Origin: Rossellomorea vietnamensis
Lineage (GTDB): Bacteria; Bacillota; Bacilli; Bacillales; Bacillaceae_B
Assembly: GCF_008180615.1 (NCBI RefSeq)
Contig: NZ_VTEH01000009.1
Location: 1-64,000, forward strand
Length of the DNA stretch: 64,000 bases
Direction: 5' to 3'
Shown: positions 17,162 to 27,535 of the stretch, one piece after another
Position numbering within the stretch: the stretch's first letter is position 1
Layout: each line of letters begins with the position of its first letter
The notes under the pieces: generated by a model
What the model was told of the DNA's origin: nothing
The model's database searches: none
Seen by the model: only the letters and a program-made list of their open reading frames with translations
Program-made: the position numbers and the translations under genes

Positions 17162-18193
17162 ATGAAATCACTAAAGCCTTTGTTAATATTTTTATCATTA
17201 TCATTGATGCTTTTTTTAACTGGCTGTGAGACGAATATGGTTGTATTCGAACCACAGGGACCAGTGGCGAGATCCATCGCTGACCTGATTAACTGGTCAC
17301 TAATGTGGATGCTGCTCGTCGTAGTTGTTGTGTTCGCATTATTTGCTTATATCATTTGGAAATACAGGGAAAAACCCGAGAACATGGATTATGAGCCTCC
17401 TGAAGAACACGGAAGCACACTGCTTGAGATCATTTGGACAGGGATTCCAATTCTTATCGTTATCGCTTTGACCATCCCGACTGTTCAAACTCTTTATGCC
17501 TTAGAAGAGGTTCCTGAAACTCTTGAGGAAAAAGAACCTGTTACCATCCATGTAACGGCCGCCGACTGGAAATGGATCTTCAGTTATCCTGAAGAAGGAA
17601 TCGAGACAGTCAACTATGTCAATATTCCGGCTGATACACCTATTTTATTTAAACTTACTTCCGCCAGTACGATGCAATCCTTCTGGGTGCCTGCACTTGG
17701 CGGCCAGAAATATGCGATGGCTAAAATGGAAACGGAGCTCTTCCTGGCAGCCGATAATCCAGGCTCCTATTTGGGGAAAAACTCAAACTTTAACGGCCGT
17801 GGATATGCCGAAATGGAATTTGAAGTTCTGGCTCAAACTCAAGCCGATTACGATGAGTGGGTCGAAGAAGTAAAGGACACCGCTCCTAAGCTGACAGAAG
17901 AGAAATATGAAGAGCTTCTGAAGCCTACCCACCTAGGCCGTATGACATTTAATAACACACACCTTGCGTGGGTGAATCATGCGGATATGAATTCAAAAAC
18001 TTATACAAACCCTGAACTCTACCGCTACAACGGCTACCAAGGAAAAACATTTGAAGAAGAAGATAATTACAAGAATAAAGAAGACGAAAATGAATCTGAT
18101 CATGATGGACACGGAGATGACGAACATTCCGGACATGGCGATCATGATGACGAAGAAGACTCTGATGGAGGTGACCATCACCATGGGCATTAA
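17162..18193 (+). CDS. qoxA: Quinol oxidase aa3 subunit II
   Basis: A 343-aa subunit of the menaquinol-oxidising haem-copper oxidase. A lipoprotein signal has lipobox LTGC (Cys22); two membrane helices lie at about 43-68 and 88-108, followed by an extracytoplasmic cupredoxin-like domain. The CuA-binding Cys pair of cytochrome c oxidases is absent, which identifies a quinol oxidase. The C terminus (about 300-343) is an unusual His/Asp/Glu-rich tail with GHGDHDDEE and DHHHGH. AAGGTGAGG precedes the ATG. The gene overlaps qoxB by 11 bp, showing translational coupling. Confidence 0.93.
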   Translation: MKSLKPLLIFLSLSLMLFLTGCETNMVVFEPQGPVARSIADLINWSLMWMLLVVVVVFALFAYIIWKYREKPENMDYEPPEEHGSTLLEIIWTGIPILIVIALTIPTVQTLYALEEVPETLEEKEPVTIHVTAADWKWIFSYPEEGIETVNYVNIPADTPILFKLTSASTMQSFWVPALGGQKYAMAKMETELFLAADNPGSYLGKNSNFNGRGYAEMEFEVLAQTQADYDEWVEEVKDTAPKLTEEKYEELLKPTHLGRMTFNNTHLAWVNHADMNSKTYTNPELYRYNGYQGKTFEEEDNYKNKEDENESDHDGHGDDEHSGHGDHDDEEDSDGGDHHHGH

Positions 18194-20159
18194 ATGGGAT
18201 GAATTTTTTGTAACGGGCGACCCCCTCATATTGGGAGCCCAGGTTTCGATTGCTCTTACAATGATTGGTCTTCTTGCCGGGATCACTTATTTGAAGAAGT
18301 GGAAGTGGCTTTGGACTGAGTGGATCACAACCGTAGATCATAAACGAATTGGGATTATGTATATTATTGCTGCTGTTCTGATGTTCTTCCGCGGAGGAAT
18401 CGACGGACTGCTGATGAAGGCCCAGACTTCCAGGCCAGAGATGGAATTTTTAAGCTCACAGCATTACAATGAAATTTTCACAACGCACGGAGTCATCATG
18501 ATTCTGTTCATGGCGATGCCTTTCTTGATCGGTCTCATGAACGTCGTGATTCCTCTGCAAATCGGTGCCCGTGATGTTGCTTTTCCGCAGCTGAATGCAC
18601 TGAGTTTCTGGCTGTTCTTTGCCGGAGCGATGCTGTTCAACCTTTCATTTGTCATCGGGGGCTCTCCTGATGCAGGGTGGACCTCTTACTTCCCGCTTGC
18701 TGGTAAAGAATTCAGTCCGAGTATTGCGAATAACTATTATGCAGTAGCCCTTCAGATTGCCGGTATCGGTACTCTAATGACAGGGATCAACTTCATTGTT
18801 ACAATTTTGAAAATGAGAACAAAAGGCATGGGATTAATGAAGATGCCGATGTTCACTTGGACGACACTAATTACATCCGTTATTATCGTTGCAGCCTTCC
18901 CTATCTTTACAGTCGCTTTGGCATTGATGACAACGGACCGTATTTTTGGAACTCACTTCTTCACAGTATCCGGTGGAGGAAGTGATATGCTTTGGGCCAA
19001 CCTCTTCTGGTTATGGGGACATCCTGAGGTTTATATAGTTGCATTGCCTGCGTTCGGTATTTTTTCTGAGGTTATTGCGACATTCTCAAGAAAATCTCTA
19101 TTTGGATATAAATCAATGGTATATGCGATTGTCGGTATCGCGATATTAAGTATGCTCGTTTGGGTCCACCATTTCTATACAATGGGATCCGGCCCTGCAG
19201 TAAACTCATTCTTCTCGATTTCGACTATGCTGATTGCAGTCCCGACAGGTGTTAAAATCTTCAACTGGCTCTTTACAATGAGAAAAGGCCGGATCAAGAT
19301 GACCACCGCGATGCTATGGGCACTTGCTTTCATCCCGACATTTACGATTGGTGGCGTAACAGGTGTCATGCTTGCCATGGGTGCAGCCGATTATCAATAT
19401 CATAACACCTTGTTCCTGGTTGCCCACTTCCACTATGTATTGATTCCTGGTGTGGTTTATGCGGTATTCGCAGGATTGTACTACTGGTGGCCAAAAATGT
19501 TCGGCCATATGCTGAACGAGCGATTAGGAAAATGGCACTTCTGGTTATTCAACATTGGATTTAACGTAACCTTCATGCCAATGTTCTTCCTGGGACTAAA
19601 AGGAGCGGTCCGCCGTTCTTACACATTCTCAGTAGAATCAGGTTTTTCAAATCTTTTCCTGCTGTCTGCTATCGGATCAATCATTCTAGCAGCAGGTTTC
19701 GCAGTATTCTGCTATAACATTTACTGGAGCATCCGTTACGCAGACAGAAATATTTCTAGTGATCCTTGGGATGCAAGGACTTTGGAGTGGGCAACTGCCT
19801 CTCCTGTTCAGTACTACAATTTCGCCAAACAGCCTGAAGTGAAATCAATCGACGCTTTCTGGTATATGAAAAAACATGACGAAGGGTTATCACTAAGCGA
19901 TTCTGAGATCAAGAAAATCCACATGCCAAGCAATTCAGGCTTGCCATTCATCATGTGCGTATTCTTCGGAATAGCCGGATTCTTCCTGGTATTCGAATGG
20001 CAGATCGCCACCCTCATTGCTTCACTGGGTATCATCGCTGGCTTGATTTACCGTTCGTTTGATTACAACGACGGTTACTACATCCCTGTTGATGAAATTA
20101 AAGAAGTAGAACGTTCTTGGAGAAACAAAAAAGGAGAGGTGAACAAACATGTCAGCTAA
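18183..20159 (+). CDS. qoxB: Quinol oxidase aa3 subunit I
   Basis: A 658-aa catalytic subunit with about 14-15 membrane helices. Metal ligands are all recognisable: low-spin haem His102 (TTHG) and His417, CuB ligands His280, His329 and His330 with Tyr284 of the His-Tyr crosslink ([16 protein letters not shown]), and high-spin haem His415 (AHFHYVL). The positions parallel E. coli CyoB closely. The ATG at 18183 is chosen because GGAGGTGA lies 9 nt upstream inside the 3' end of qoxA; an in-frame extension upstream would encode a shadow of the qoxA tail. It overlaps qoxA and qoxC by 11 bp each. Confidence 0.95.
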   Translation: MGIKWDEFFVTGDPLILGAQVSIALTMIGLLAGITYLKKWKWLWTEWITTVDHKRIGIMYIIAAVLMFFRGGIDGLLMKAQTSRPEMEFLSSQHYNEIFTTHGVIMILFMAMPFLIGLMNVVIPLQIGARDVAFPQLNALSFWLFFAGAMLFNLSFVIGGSPDAGWTSYFPLAGKEFSPSIANNYYAVALQIAGIGTLMTGINFIVTILKMRTKGMGLMKMPMFTWTTLITSVIIVAAFPIFTVALALMTTDRIFGTHFFTVSGGGSDMLWANLFWLWGHPEVYIVALPAFGIFSEVIATFSRKSLFGYKSMVYAIVGIAILSMLVWVHHFYTMGSGPAVNSFFSISTMLIAVPTGVKIFNWLFTMRKGRIKMTTAMLWALAFIPTFTIGGVTGVMLAMGAADYQYHNTLFLVAHFHYVLIPGVVYAVFAGLYYWWPKMFGHMLNERLGKWHFWLFNIGFNVTFMPMFFLGLKGAVRRSYTFSVESGFSNLFLLSAIGSIILAAGFAVFCYNIYWSIRYADRNISSDPWDARTLEWATASPVQYYNFAKQPEVKSIDAFWYMKKHDEGLSLSDSEIKKIHMPSNSGLPFIMCVFFGIAGFFLVFEWQIATLIASLGIIAGLIYRSFDYNDGYYIPVDEIKEVERSWRNKKGEVNKHVS

Positions 20160-20754
20160 AGTCGATACTTCACTCCCTTTAGAATATCAAACAGAACAGA
20201 GCCGATTAAATATACTCGGCTTCTGGATCTTCCTTGGTGCTGAAATTGTTCTCTTTGCAACCTTGTTTGCAGTCTATGCGGTACTCAACCAGCGTTATGC
20301 CGGCGGACCGGGGCACCAGGATATCTTTTTGATGAAGGAAGTCATGATCCAGACCGTATTACTGCTAACAAGCAGCTTCACATGCGGATTGGCTATCTTT
20401 GAAATGAGAAAAGGAAACTTAAAAGGGTTAATTACATGGTTGATCGTCACCCTTGGCCTTGGTGCCGGATTCTTGTTCATGGAAATCAATGAGTTCATTC
20501 ATTATGTCCATGAAGGGGCGACTATGCAGACAAGTGCCTTCCTATCCAGTCTGTTTGTTCTGCTTGGAACACACGGAGCCCACGTCATGTTCGGTATATT
20601 CTGGGCAATCATGGTCATCTTCCAGCTTGTTAAAAGAGGTCTCACACCAGTGACTGCCCGTAAGGTATTCATTATCGGTTTGTACTGGCACTTCCTTGAC
20701 GTCGTCTGGATCTTCATCTTCACATTTGTCTACTTGAAAGGAATGATGCTGTAA
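20149..20754 (+). CDS. qoxC: Quinol oxidase aa3 subunit III
   Basis: A 201-aa protein with five membrane helices, the CyoC/QoxC pattern; it carries the family segments [33 protein letters not shown] and [14 protein letters not shown]. Subunit III stabilises the oxidase complex. AAAGGAGAGGTG lies upstream of the ATG. The stop codon overlaps the qoxD start (TAATG). Confidence 0.94.
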   Translation: MSAKVDTSLPLEYQTEQSRLNILGFWIFLGAEIVLFATLFAVYAVLNQRYAGGPGHQDIFLMKEVMIQTVLLLTSSFTCGLAIFEMRKGNLKGLITWLIVTLGLGAGFLFMEINEFIHYVHEGATMQTSAFLSSLFVLLGTHGAHVMFGIFWAIMVIFQLVKRGLTPVTARKVFIIGLYWHFLDVVWIFIFTFVYLKGMML

Positions 20755-21053
20755 TGGAAAAGACAAAAAGCTATCCAATAAGCCACTTTGCAGGCTTTAT
20801 CATGTCACTCGTCCTTACCTTTGTAGCAGCCTGGGTTGCATTAAAAACAACTCTATCCTTTAATATAGTTTTATGGGTGATTGGAACACTCGCTGTTATT
20901 CAGGCGGGCCTTCAATTATTCATGTTCATGCACATCAATGAAGGTGAAGACGGTAAAGTACAGATTGTAAACATTGCATATGCTGTCTTCTGTGCAGCCG
21001 TCATAGTAGTCGGATCCATCTGGGTATTGACTTCCGGGCACGCTGCTCACTAA
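20754..21053 (+). CDS. qoxD: Quinol oxidase aa3 subunit IV
   Basis: A 99-aa protein with three membrane helices (about 11-30, 37-58 and 71-93) and the family segment QAGLQLFMFMHINEGEDGK. It completes the qoxABCD operon and is coupled to qoxC by the TAATG overlap. A terminator follows within 15 nt. Confidence 0.93.
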   Translation: MEKTKSYPISHFAGFIMSLVLTFVAAWVALKTTLSFNIVLWVIGTLAVIQAGLQLFMFMHINEGEDGKVQIVNIAYAVFCAAVIVVGSIWVLTSGHAAH

Positions 21054-21063
21054 TAAATTCATT

Positions 21064-21101
21064 AAAAAAGGCTTGGAGATCTATTCTCCAGGCCTTTTGT
21101 G
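21064..21101 (+). terminator. qoxABCD terminator
   Basis: AAAAGGC..GGAG pairs with CTCC..GGCCTTTT and ends in a T-rich tract (TTTTGTGTTTT). Confidence 0.8.
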
Positions 21102-21110
21102 TTTTAAAGA

Positions 21111-21362
21111 TTATAATCGATTTTTTATCATGCCGGTCATTTCCGGCTTGCTTTTCCCCGTAAATTCTTCAATTAGAGGCAGGAAAATCAATGTTCCAAA
21201 GATGAACATGAAGCCGACCATCACACCGATTCCAATTGAAAGAAAGTACTCCTGTGTGATACCGCTTACAAAAAAGCTGTAAATTGCTAAGACTAATCCG
21301 ATTGCCGTTCCTGCGGCTGAAAACCATTTAATAGCTGCTAATGTCTGATGTTTGTCTCCCAT
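21111..21362 (-). CDS. Small two-helix membrane protein (83 aa)
   Basis: Starts MGDKHQTLAAIKWFSAAG with GGGGGAAAAACGG upstream. Two hydrophobic helices lie at about 14-32 and 41-63, followed by a basic C-terminal tail. It converges on the qox terminator. No family is recognised with confidence; the general appearance is of short Bacillus membrane proteins of unknown function. Confidence 0.65.
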   Translation of the reverse strand: MGDKHQTLAAIKWFSAAGTAIGLVLAIYSFFVSGITQEYFLSIGIGVMVGFMFIFGTLIFLPLIEEFTGKSKPEMTGMIKNRL

Positions 21363-21558
21363 CCGTTTTTCCCCCTATATATTTTCCTTTATATACTATT
21401 TTATGTTTGTTCACAGATTTGTCAAATAAAATTCGTAAAAAGTTCAAAAATAGTTGTTTGAGCCGAATTAATTATATGGTGGGAGTGGAATTCGTTTGCA
21501 GACGTTTAATTTGTCATTTGGCTGTCTTGGATTGTTTATGTACCAGGTACAGTTGTTA

Positions 21559-22045
21559 GAGCAATTCTGACAGAATAGGTTCTCTATTTTTGGATTCCAA
21601 CCTATCCGTGACTGCATCGATTCTCTATATTGTGAATTCCATGCCGTCTGTGCCTCCACCTGACTGCATAGATTCTATAGATTCTGGATTTCATGCTAAA
21701 TAACATTACTTTTTACTGCATAAAACCCTCTTGCCTCCTGATTTAATGCTGTATAAGCTCTTTCTTTACTGCATTAAACCCTCTTGCCTCCTGATTTCAT
21801 GCTGTATAAACTCTTTTTTTACTGCATCAAATCCTCTTGCTTCCTGATTTCATGCTGTATAAACTCTTTTTTTACTGCATCAAATCCTCTTGCTTCCTGA
21901 TTTCATGCTGTATAAACTCTTTCTTTACTGCATTAAACCCTCTTGCCTCCTGATTTCATGCTGTATAAACCTACTTTTTACTGCAGCAAATCTATAATTT
22001 TCTTGCTCCCATGCTGTATCATCGCGTTTCCCTGCTAAACGTTAC
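21559..22045. repeat. Tandem array F: about 9 units of 52-53 bp
   Basis: The core ACTGCA recurs at 21611, 21663, 21715, 21768, 21821, 21874, 21927 and 21980, with degraded copies near 21559 and 22032. The first two steps are 52 bp and the rest 53 bp. The left units are divergent and the central five nearly identical. The units pair ATGCTGTA with TACTGCAT (one mismatch) across a pyrimidine-rich loop. It lies downstream of hemY. Confidence 0.92.
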
Positions 22046-22127
22046 CATCAACACCTTAAAGACCAATCACATTACTGCACTAAAAGAGAGAGTGCATCTT
22101 AATACCGGAATGTTCTAAACCAAAAAA

Positions 22128-22163
22128 AATCATGCCCACTGGCAGGAACCAGTGGGCATGATT
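22128..22163. terminator. Terminator of the hemEHY operon
   Basis: A 15-bp perfect stem (AATCATGCCCACTGG with its complement) and a 6-nt loop lie directly after the hemY stop, with A and T runs on the two sides. Confidence 0.85.
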
Positions 22164-22169
22164 AAAATT

Positions 22170-23570
22170 TTATGAAAGATAGTTTAGTACGTTTTCGACG
22201 GCTTTTTCACCTTGATCAATACAATCGGGAAGGCCGAGTCCTTCGAATGAGCTTCCGGCGATGAATAATCCTGGCAGCTCATTCTTAACTTTGGACTGCA
22301 TCGCTTCTAGACGTTCTTTGTGCCCGACTGTATACTGCGGCATAGCGTCTTTCCATCTTGAAACGATTGTGAATTCCGGATCCATCGTTATATTCATGAT
22401 TTTGTTCAGGTCCTGCAGGACGATTTTTTCGATCTGGCTGTCGGAAAGATCGACAACCGTTTCATCACCCGCTCTTCCCACATAGCACCTGATCAAAACC
22501 TTGCCATTTGGAGTCGTATGCGGCCACTTTTTATGTGTCCACGTACACGCTGTTATAGTATAGTCGCTGTTTCGGGAAACAACAAAACCTGTTCCATCGA
22601 TGTCCTTTTGAATCGCTTCTTCGGGAAAAGCCATTGCGACTGTCGCCACTGAAGTAGCTGGAGTCGATTTCAAGTGATCAAAGAAGCTGTACTGAGGGAA
22701 CATGGCCGGTATGACCGGATGGGGAGTGGTCAAGATGACACTGTCCGCATCCAGGCTTTCTCCGTTATTTAGCAAAAGCGCATAACGCCCGTCACTTTGT
22801 TTCTCAATCTTTTCAACTCTGACACCTTTTAAGATTGAATCCGGTAAAAGGCTCTCTTCAATTGCATCAACCAATGATTGAAGCCCCCTGGTCAGGGTAA
22901 GGAATATCCCTTTTTTCTTGCCGCTCTTGTTCTGCGGTGCAGGAGTCGTCTTTTTCATACCGAGAATCAAGCTTCTATGTTTTTGCTCAACTTGATGGAA
23001 CTGAGGGAATGTTGACATGAGGCTCAGTTTGTCGATATCACCCGCATAGATTCCGGATAACAGTGGCTCAATTAAATTTTCAACGACTTCATCACCCAAT
23101 CTTCTCCTGAAAAACTGGCCGAGTGACTGGTCGCCTTCCACATTCGATTTAGGTAAGATAAAGTCGGCTGCAGCTCTTGCCTTGCCTTGCATTGAAAATA
23201 AGCCGGTAGTAACAAAAGGAGCCATTTGTGTAGGAATACCCATTACAGATCCGCCAGGCATTGCATGAAGCTCCTCATTGACAAGAACATAGGACTTGCC
23301 CGTTGAGTTGTTCACGAGATCCTGATCAATGCCGACTTCCTTAGACAGCCTGGCTGCGCTCGTTTTTCTCTCCAGGAAAGAGTCCGGTCCCCTTTCAATA
23401 ATAAAACCGTCCCGTGTCACTGTCTGGATCTTCCCGCCAAGCCTGTGGCTTGCTTCGATTAACTTAATTTCAAGTGGACGGCCAGCCTTCTCAGCTTCTT
23501 TTTGTAAATAGTACGCTGAAGTTAACCCTGTAATTCCCCCGCCGATAATTACTACCTTTTGTTTCTCCAC
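22170..23570 (-). CDS. hemY: Coproporphyrinogen III / protoporphyrinogen oxidase
   Basis: A 466-aa FAD-dependent oxidase. The N-terminal dinucleotide-binding motif VVIIGGGITGLTSAYYL is at 5-21, and the C-terminal FAD motif GLFIAGSSFEGLGLPDCI lies near 430-447. In Firmicutes this enzyme (CgoX) oxidises coproporphyrinogen III to coproporphyrin III in the coproporphyrin-dependent haem pathway. The start is GTG with GAAGGCGATG upstream. It is the last gene of hemE-hemH-hemY; hemH ends 32 nt upstream. Confidence 0.94.
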   Translation of the reverse strand: MEKQKVVIIGGGITGLTSAYYLQKEAEKAGRPLEIKLIEASHRLGGKIQTVTRDGFIIERGPDSFLERKTSAARLSKEVGIDQDLVNNSTGKSYVLVNEELHAMPGGSVMGIPTQMAPFVTTGLFSMQGKARAAADFILPKSNVEGDQSLGQFFRRRLGDEVVENLIEPLLSGIYAGDIDKLSLMSTFPQFHQVEQKHRSLILGMKKTTPAPQNKSGKKKGIFLTLTRGLQSLVDAIEESLLPDSILKGVRVEKIEKQSDGRYALLLNNGESLDADSVILTTPHPVIPAMFPQYSFFDHLKSTPATSVATVAMAFPEEAIQKDIDGTGFVVSRNSDYTITACTWTHKKWPHTTPNGKVLIRCYVGRAGDETVVDLSDSQIEKIVLQDLNKIMNITMDPEFTIVSRWKDAMPQYTVGHKERLEAMQSKVKNELPGLFIAGSSFEGLGLPDCIDQGEKAVENVLNYLS

Positions 23571-23602
23571 TGCTCATCGCCTTCTTTTTAAAGTTTTGAT
23601 TC

Positions 23603-24532
23603 TTATTTTAAGTGCTTCATTATAACCGCTGCCATCGCATCAATGAATTCCGGCTTGGCATTCGGCATTTCCGGTCTGTAGTAGCTTGCGCCGATTTCAT
23701 CAGTCACAACTTTACATTCATAGTCATTGTCGTAAAGGACTTCTAAATGATCCGCAACAAAGCCGACTGGAATGTAAACAAATGTGTTGTAGTTCTTTTT
23801 CTCATGCAAATCCCGCGTCAAATCCTGGACATCCGGGCCGAGCCATGGATCAGGGGTGTTTCCTTCACTCTGCCAGCCGACAGCATATTCAGTGATTCCC
23901 GCTCCTTTGGCAATCAGATCAGCTGTTTCCTGAAGCTGATTTGGGTACGGGTCTCCATCTTTCAGAATTTTTTCAGGAAGACTGTGGGCTGAAACGATTA
24001 AAACAGCCCCGTTCCGTTCTTCTTCCGTCATTTTTGCATAAGTCTCTTTCACTTGCTTCACCCAATAGTCAATGAACTTGGGCTCATCATACCAGCTTTC
24101 AACCGAAGTAATGCTTGGCCCTCCGATTTTTGCTGCTTCCTCTTTGGCACGACCGTTGTACGATTTAACACTGAAGGTAGAAAAATGAGGAGCCAAAACG
24201 ATTGATACTGCTTCTTGGATTCCATCTTCATGCATTTGCTGGACAGCATCTTCAACGAACGGCTCAATATGCTTAAGGCCAAGATACATTTTAAATTCAA
24301 CTTCATCCTGGATGGCATTCAAACGCTCTTCAAGGGATTTTCCCTGGTCAAGTGTGATTTTCGCCAAAGGAGAAATTCCGCCGATTGCCTCATAGCGCTG
24401 GGTCAAATCTTCAAGCATTTCAGGAGAAGGTTTTCTGCCATACCGTATATGTGTGTAATACCGTTCGATGTCTTCTTCTTTATAAGGAGTTCCATAAGCC
24501 ATTACAAGGAGCCCCATTTTTTTCTTTGCCAT
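23603..24532 (-). CDS. hemH: Ferrochelatase (coproporphyrin ferrochelatase)
   Basis: A 309-aa ferrochelatase of the monomeric, cluster-free Bacillus type. The catalytic His183 (SAHSLPEKI) and Glu264 (DHLEVLYD) fall at the same residue numbers as in B. subtilis HemH. It inserts ferrous iron into coproporphyrin III. No cysteine cluster is present at the C terminus. GAGGTGAAAC precedes the ATG. It is the middle gene of the hem operon. Confidence 0.95.
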   Translation of the reverse strand: MAKKKMGLLVMAYGTPYKEEDIERYYTHIRYGRKPSPEMLEDLTQRYEAIGGISPLAKITLDQGKSLEERLNAIQDEVEFKMYLGLKHIEPFVEDAVQQMHEDGIQEAVSIVLAPHFSTFSVKSYNGRAKEEAAKIGGPSITSVESWYDEPKFIDYWVKQVKETYAKMTEEERNGAVLIVSAHSLPEKILKDGDPYPNQLQETADLIAKGAGITEYAVGWQSEGNTPDPWLGPDVQDLTRDLHEKKNYNTFVYIPVGFVADHLEVLYDNDYECKVVTDEIGASYYRPEMPNAKPEFIDAMAAVIMKHLK

Positions 24533-24631
24533 AATGTTTCACCTCAATAGTAAAATTCGTTGCTGCCTTATAGACAATTCTCTGTCTTGGAGACATTTCA
24601 GTATGGTCTATGAGCAGTATTTTATTAAAAA

Positions 24632-25675
24632 TTACCCTTTTAGCTTCTGTGAACTGTATTCATGGATAAATGCCGTCAGCCTTTTCAGCGTTTCCGGCTT
24701 AACGGACGGGAATACTCCATGGCCAAGATTGAAAATATACCCCGGCTCCTGGACCCCTTGGTCGATGATTGCTTTTGCTTTATCTTCAATGACATCCCAT
24801 GGAGCAAGAAGGATAGCAGGATCAAGGTTCCCCATAACTGTCTTGGAAATTCCATTTGAACGTGCTTCCTGGATTGGAAGCCTCCAGTCCAATCCGACAA
24901 CGTCGATAGGAAGGTCATGCCACTCCTGGGAAAGGTGGCTTGCTCCTACACCAAACATAATCAATGGAACATTCTCCTTCTTAAGTTCTGTAAAGATTTT
25001 TTCCATTGTCGGTTTGATGAATGTACGATAATCCTGTACATTCAGTGCGCCAACCCATGAATCAAAGATTTGGAAAGCAGAAGCTCCTGCCTGGATTTGT
25101 GAGCGGCCATAGCGAATGGTCATCTCCGCCAGTTTATCCATCAATGTGAACCAGGCTTTCGGTTCTGCGTACATGAACGCTTTCGTTTTATTATAGTTCT
25201 TCGAAGGTCCGCCCTCGATCATATAACTCGCAAGTGTAAAAGGCGCCCCGGCAAACCCGATCAGCGGCACAGACAGCTGTTCCTGGGTCAGAAGTTTGAT
25301 GGTATCCAGCACATAAGGAACATCGCTTTCCGGATCGATTTCCCCGAGCTTTTCCACGTCTGCTAGTGATTGAATCGGGTTGTCGATAACTGGGCCGATG
25401 CCGCTTTTGATATCCACATCCACACCAATGGAAGGAAGCGGAGACATGATGTCCTTATAAAGAATGGCTGCATCAACGTCATACTGTTCGACAGGCAGCC
25501 GAGTGACATAGGCACAGATTTCCGGCTGATGGGTGATTTCAAACAGCGAATATTTTTCTTTCAGTTTTCGGTACTCCGGCTGGGAACGTCCAGCTTGTCT
25601 CATATACCATACAGGTGTATAATCCGTCCTCTCACCTCTGGCAGCTCTTAAAAATGTGTCATTCAACTTTTTCAT
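24632..25675 (-). CDS. hemE: Uroporphyrinogen decarboxylase
   Basis: A 347-aa TIM-barrel enzyme that decarboxylates uroporphyrinogen III to coproporphyrinogen III. The signature [16 protein letters not shown] is near residues 21-36, and the internal [17 protein letters not shown] motif lies near 140. GGGTGGAT precedes the ATG. It is the first gene of hemEHY; the 99-bp gap to hemH has no obvious terminator. A possible -10 (TATAAT, complement at 25719-25724) lies upstream. Confidence 0.95.
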   Translation of the reverse strand: MKKLNDTFLRAARGERTDYTPVWYMRQAGRSQPEYRKLKEKYSLFEITHQPEICAYVTRLPVEQYDVDAAILYKDIMSPLPSIGVDVDIKSGIGPVIDNPIQSLADVEKLGEIDPESDVPYVLDTIKLLTQEQLSVPLIGFAGAPFTLASYMIEGGPSKNYNKTKAFMYAEPKAWFTLMDKLAEMTIRYGRSQIQAGASAFQIFDSWVGALNVQDYRTFIKPTMEKIFTELKKENVPLIMFGVGASHLSQEWHDLPIDVVGLDWRLPIQEARSNGISKTVMGNLDPAILLAPWDVIEDKAKAIIDQGVQEPGYIFNLGHGVFPSVKPETLKRLTAFIHEYSSQKLKG

Positions 25676-26019
25676 ATATATATATCCACCCTTCTGAATT
25701 CTCTATGTACACCATTGTATTATATTTTGGCTTAAGAACAAAAAATCAAGCAGCAATACAGCCTATCCGTTCATATATCCCGTTTTCACTATAGACTTTT
25801 CCACTATAAAAGTATAGTTAAGGACATTAAATGTCATAAATTTGCCGATTTTTTTATGTCCTTTTGTTCAAAAATCAACCCCGGTTTGCAGGAGCCTCCC
25901 CAAAACGCTATCATGAACATACAGACTTGATACATACTCATATCGAAAACCCAGAGTTTACCCTTATTAACCGAGGGGAAAGATAGCAATATAATCAAAT
26001 CGGCAGGAGTGAAGTGAAA
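25676..26019. other. Divergent control region between hemE and hmoB
   Basis: No gene. A minus-strand TATAAT (25719-25724) may serve hemE. The palindrome GACATTAAATGTC is at 25823-25835 and could be an operator; it does not fit the Fur or PerR box consensus. Confidence 0.4.
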
Positions 26020-26532
26020 ATGTATGTTTATTTGACTAGCGGAACGCATGATTTCTTAAAAACACTTGAAAGCAAATACTCAGATCAGACTATGGTTTTG
26101 ATGGATAATGCAGACACGGCTGTCCTTGTCCATGAAACAGAAGGTAAATCCGTTTTTCAGGAACCGAGACGCTATGAAGTAATTGACTCTTCAGGCTCAT
26201 TCAAAAAGCACGGCTTCATTGTTATCAACAATATTCCTGTTTCTGATGAAGGGCGTCCTGTTTTTGAATATCGATTCAAGAACCGCGCAGGTTTAATAGA
26301 AGAAGTTGAAGGATTCATCGCAATCAGGGTTCTTCGTCCACTCGATTCCGATACTTACGCCATCTTGACACAATGGGAAGATGAGCACTCCTTCAAGAAG
26401 TGGCAGGATTCCCAGCAGTATGCCAAGGCTCATGAAAAAAGAGGAACAGAAGACGGAGTGGACGCTCAAAGAAATATGTTCCCCCGCCCTTCCTATGTAA
26501 CAAAATACAGCATCGCAGAAGACGAAGAGTAA
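26020..26532 (+). CDS. hmoB: Heme-degrading monooxygenase
   Basis: A 170-aa protein with a variable N-terminal half and a C-terminal ABM (antibiotic-biosynthesis-monooxygenase-like) domain. The domain carries ENRF-like EYRFKNRAG, the segment FIAIRVLRPLDSDTYAILTQWEDEHSFKKW, and the ending RPSYVTKY. This matches B. subtilis HmoB (YhgC), which opens the haem ring and releases iron. The ATG at 26020 (MYVYLTSGT) is preferred over a GTG two codons upstream because AGGAG is then 10 nt away rather than 4, and the N terminus aligns. It diverges from hemE, as haem synthesis and turnover genes do in B. subtilis. Confidence 0.88.
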   Translation: MYVYLTSGTHDFLKTLESKYSDQTMVLMDNADTAVLVHETEGKSVFQEPRRYEVIDSSGSFKKHGFIVINNIPVSDEGRPVFEYRFKNRAGLIEEVEGFIAIRVLRPLDSDTYAILTQWEDEHSFKKWQDSQQYAKAHEKRGTEDGVDAQRNMFPRPSYVTKYSIAEDEE

Positions 26533-26704
26533 ACCAAATATAAAAATACTCCGCTCAGCAGCGCACGGATTTTAGTCCTCTCGTATGAGAGATAAAAGAA
26601 TAACGAAAAAACGGCAGAGATAAAATGAATTCTGCTGGCTGCAGGAGCCATGCAGCTGAATTGTCTAAAGAGTTGCAATCACCCCTTTTGCCGTGGTAAG
26701 CAAA

Positions 26705-26757
26705 TATCCCTTGGAGAAAAATGGCGTTTTTTGCTTTTAATCTCTAAGGGGTTTTTT
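26705..26757 (+). terminator. Terminator downstream of hmoB
   Basis: ATCCCTTGGAGA pairs with TCTCTAAGGGG across an A/T-rich loop, followed by TTTTTTAG. Confidence 0.55.
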
Positions 26758-26774
26758 AGTGACATATATTTGAG

Positions 26775-27370
26775 CTGCTTCGGTCAGGAATGACTTATTT
26801 TCGTAGAGATATGTATGACGTTAGGGCTGCTTCGGTCGCGAGAGACGTTTTTTCGTTGAGATATGTATGATGTTGGGACTGCTTCGGTCGGGAGAGACGT
26901 ATTTTCGTTGAGATAGGTATGACGTTGGGGATGCTTCGGTCGCGAGAGACGTTTTTTCGTTGAGATATGTATGACGTTGGGCGTGCTTCGGTCGGGGACG
27001 ACGTATTTTCGTTGAGATTTGTATGACGTTCGGCGTGCTTCGGTCACGAACGATGTATTTTCGGTGAGATATGTATGACGTTGGGGATGCTTCGGTCGCG
27101 AACGACGTATTTTCGTTGAGATATGTATGACGTTGGGGATGCTTCGGTCGCGAACGACGTATTTTCGGTGAGATATGTATGATGTTGGGGATGCTTCGGT
27201 CGCGAACGACGTATTTTCGTTGAGATATGTATGACGTTGGGGATGCTTCGGTCGCGAACGACGGATTTTCGGTGAGATATGTATGACGTTGGGGATGCTT
27301 CGGTCGGGAGAGACGAATTTCCAGTGAGATATGCATGACGCTGGGCGTGCTTCGGTCGCGAACGACGTAT
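26775..27370. repeat. Tandem array C: 12 units of exactly 52 bp
   Basis: The core CTTCGGTC has its CGGTC at 26781, 26833, 26885, 26937, 26989, 27041, 27093, 27145, 27197, 27249, 27301 and 27353: twelve copies at a strict 52-bp step. The inverted repeat is weak (quasi-palindrome TCGGTCGCGAACGA). Because 52 is not a multiple of three, one unit is read in three frames in turn, and all three minus-strand frames happen to be free of stops for long stretches. The array lies between the convergent hmoB and liaR genes. Confidence 0.95.
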
Positions 27371-27452
27371 TTTCTTCATTTAGAGTGCTTACAGGACCCG
27401 GATTCCATAACACTGCCTGATTTCCAAACTGAGAATACATTCTTATCATTAC

Positions 27453-27492
27453 AAAAAGCCGGTCCGCAGTTTCAATTGTGGACCGGCTTTTT
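27453..27492. terminator. Terminator of liaFSR
   Basis: AAAGCCGGTCC pairs with GGACCGGCTTT; A and T runs lie on both sides, so it can act in both directions. Confidence 0.85.
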
Positions 27493-27535
27493 CTTTTATT
27501 AAATATAGGTCCTTTCAAGAACCTGCTCCCTGCTG

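Noticed and set aside
18051..18182. N-terminal extension of QoxB (44 extra residues)
   Set aside because: It overlaps the His-rich end of qoxA in another frame and consists of Lys/Met/Ile-rich shadow sequence; the ATG at 18183 has an ideal ribosome binding site and aligns with CyoB/QoxB.
25823..25835. Fur or PerR box between hemE and hmoB
   Set aside because: GACATTAAATGTC is symmetric but does not fit the Fur (GATAATGATTATC-like) or PerR consensus; kept only as an unassigned palindrome.
26784..27518. A 244-aa repeat protein on the minus strand
   Set aside because: The frame is created by array C; all three minus frames are equally open, the 52-bp unit is not a multiple of three, and the start lies in the liaFSR terminator hairpin with no ribosome binding site.
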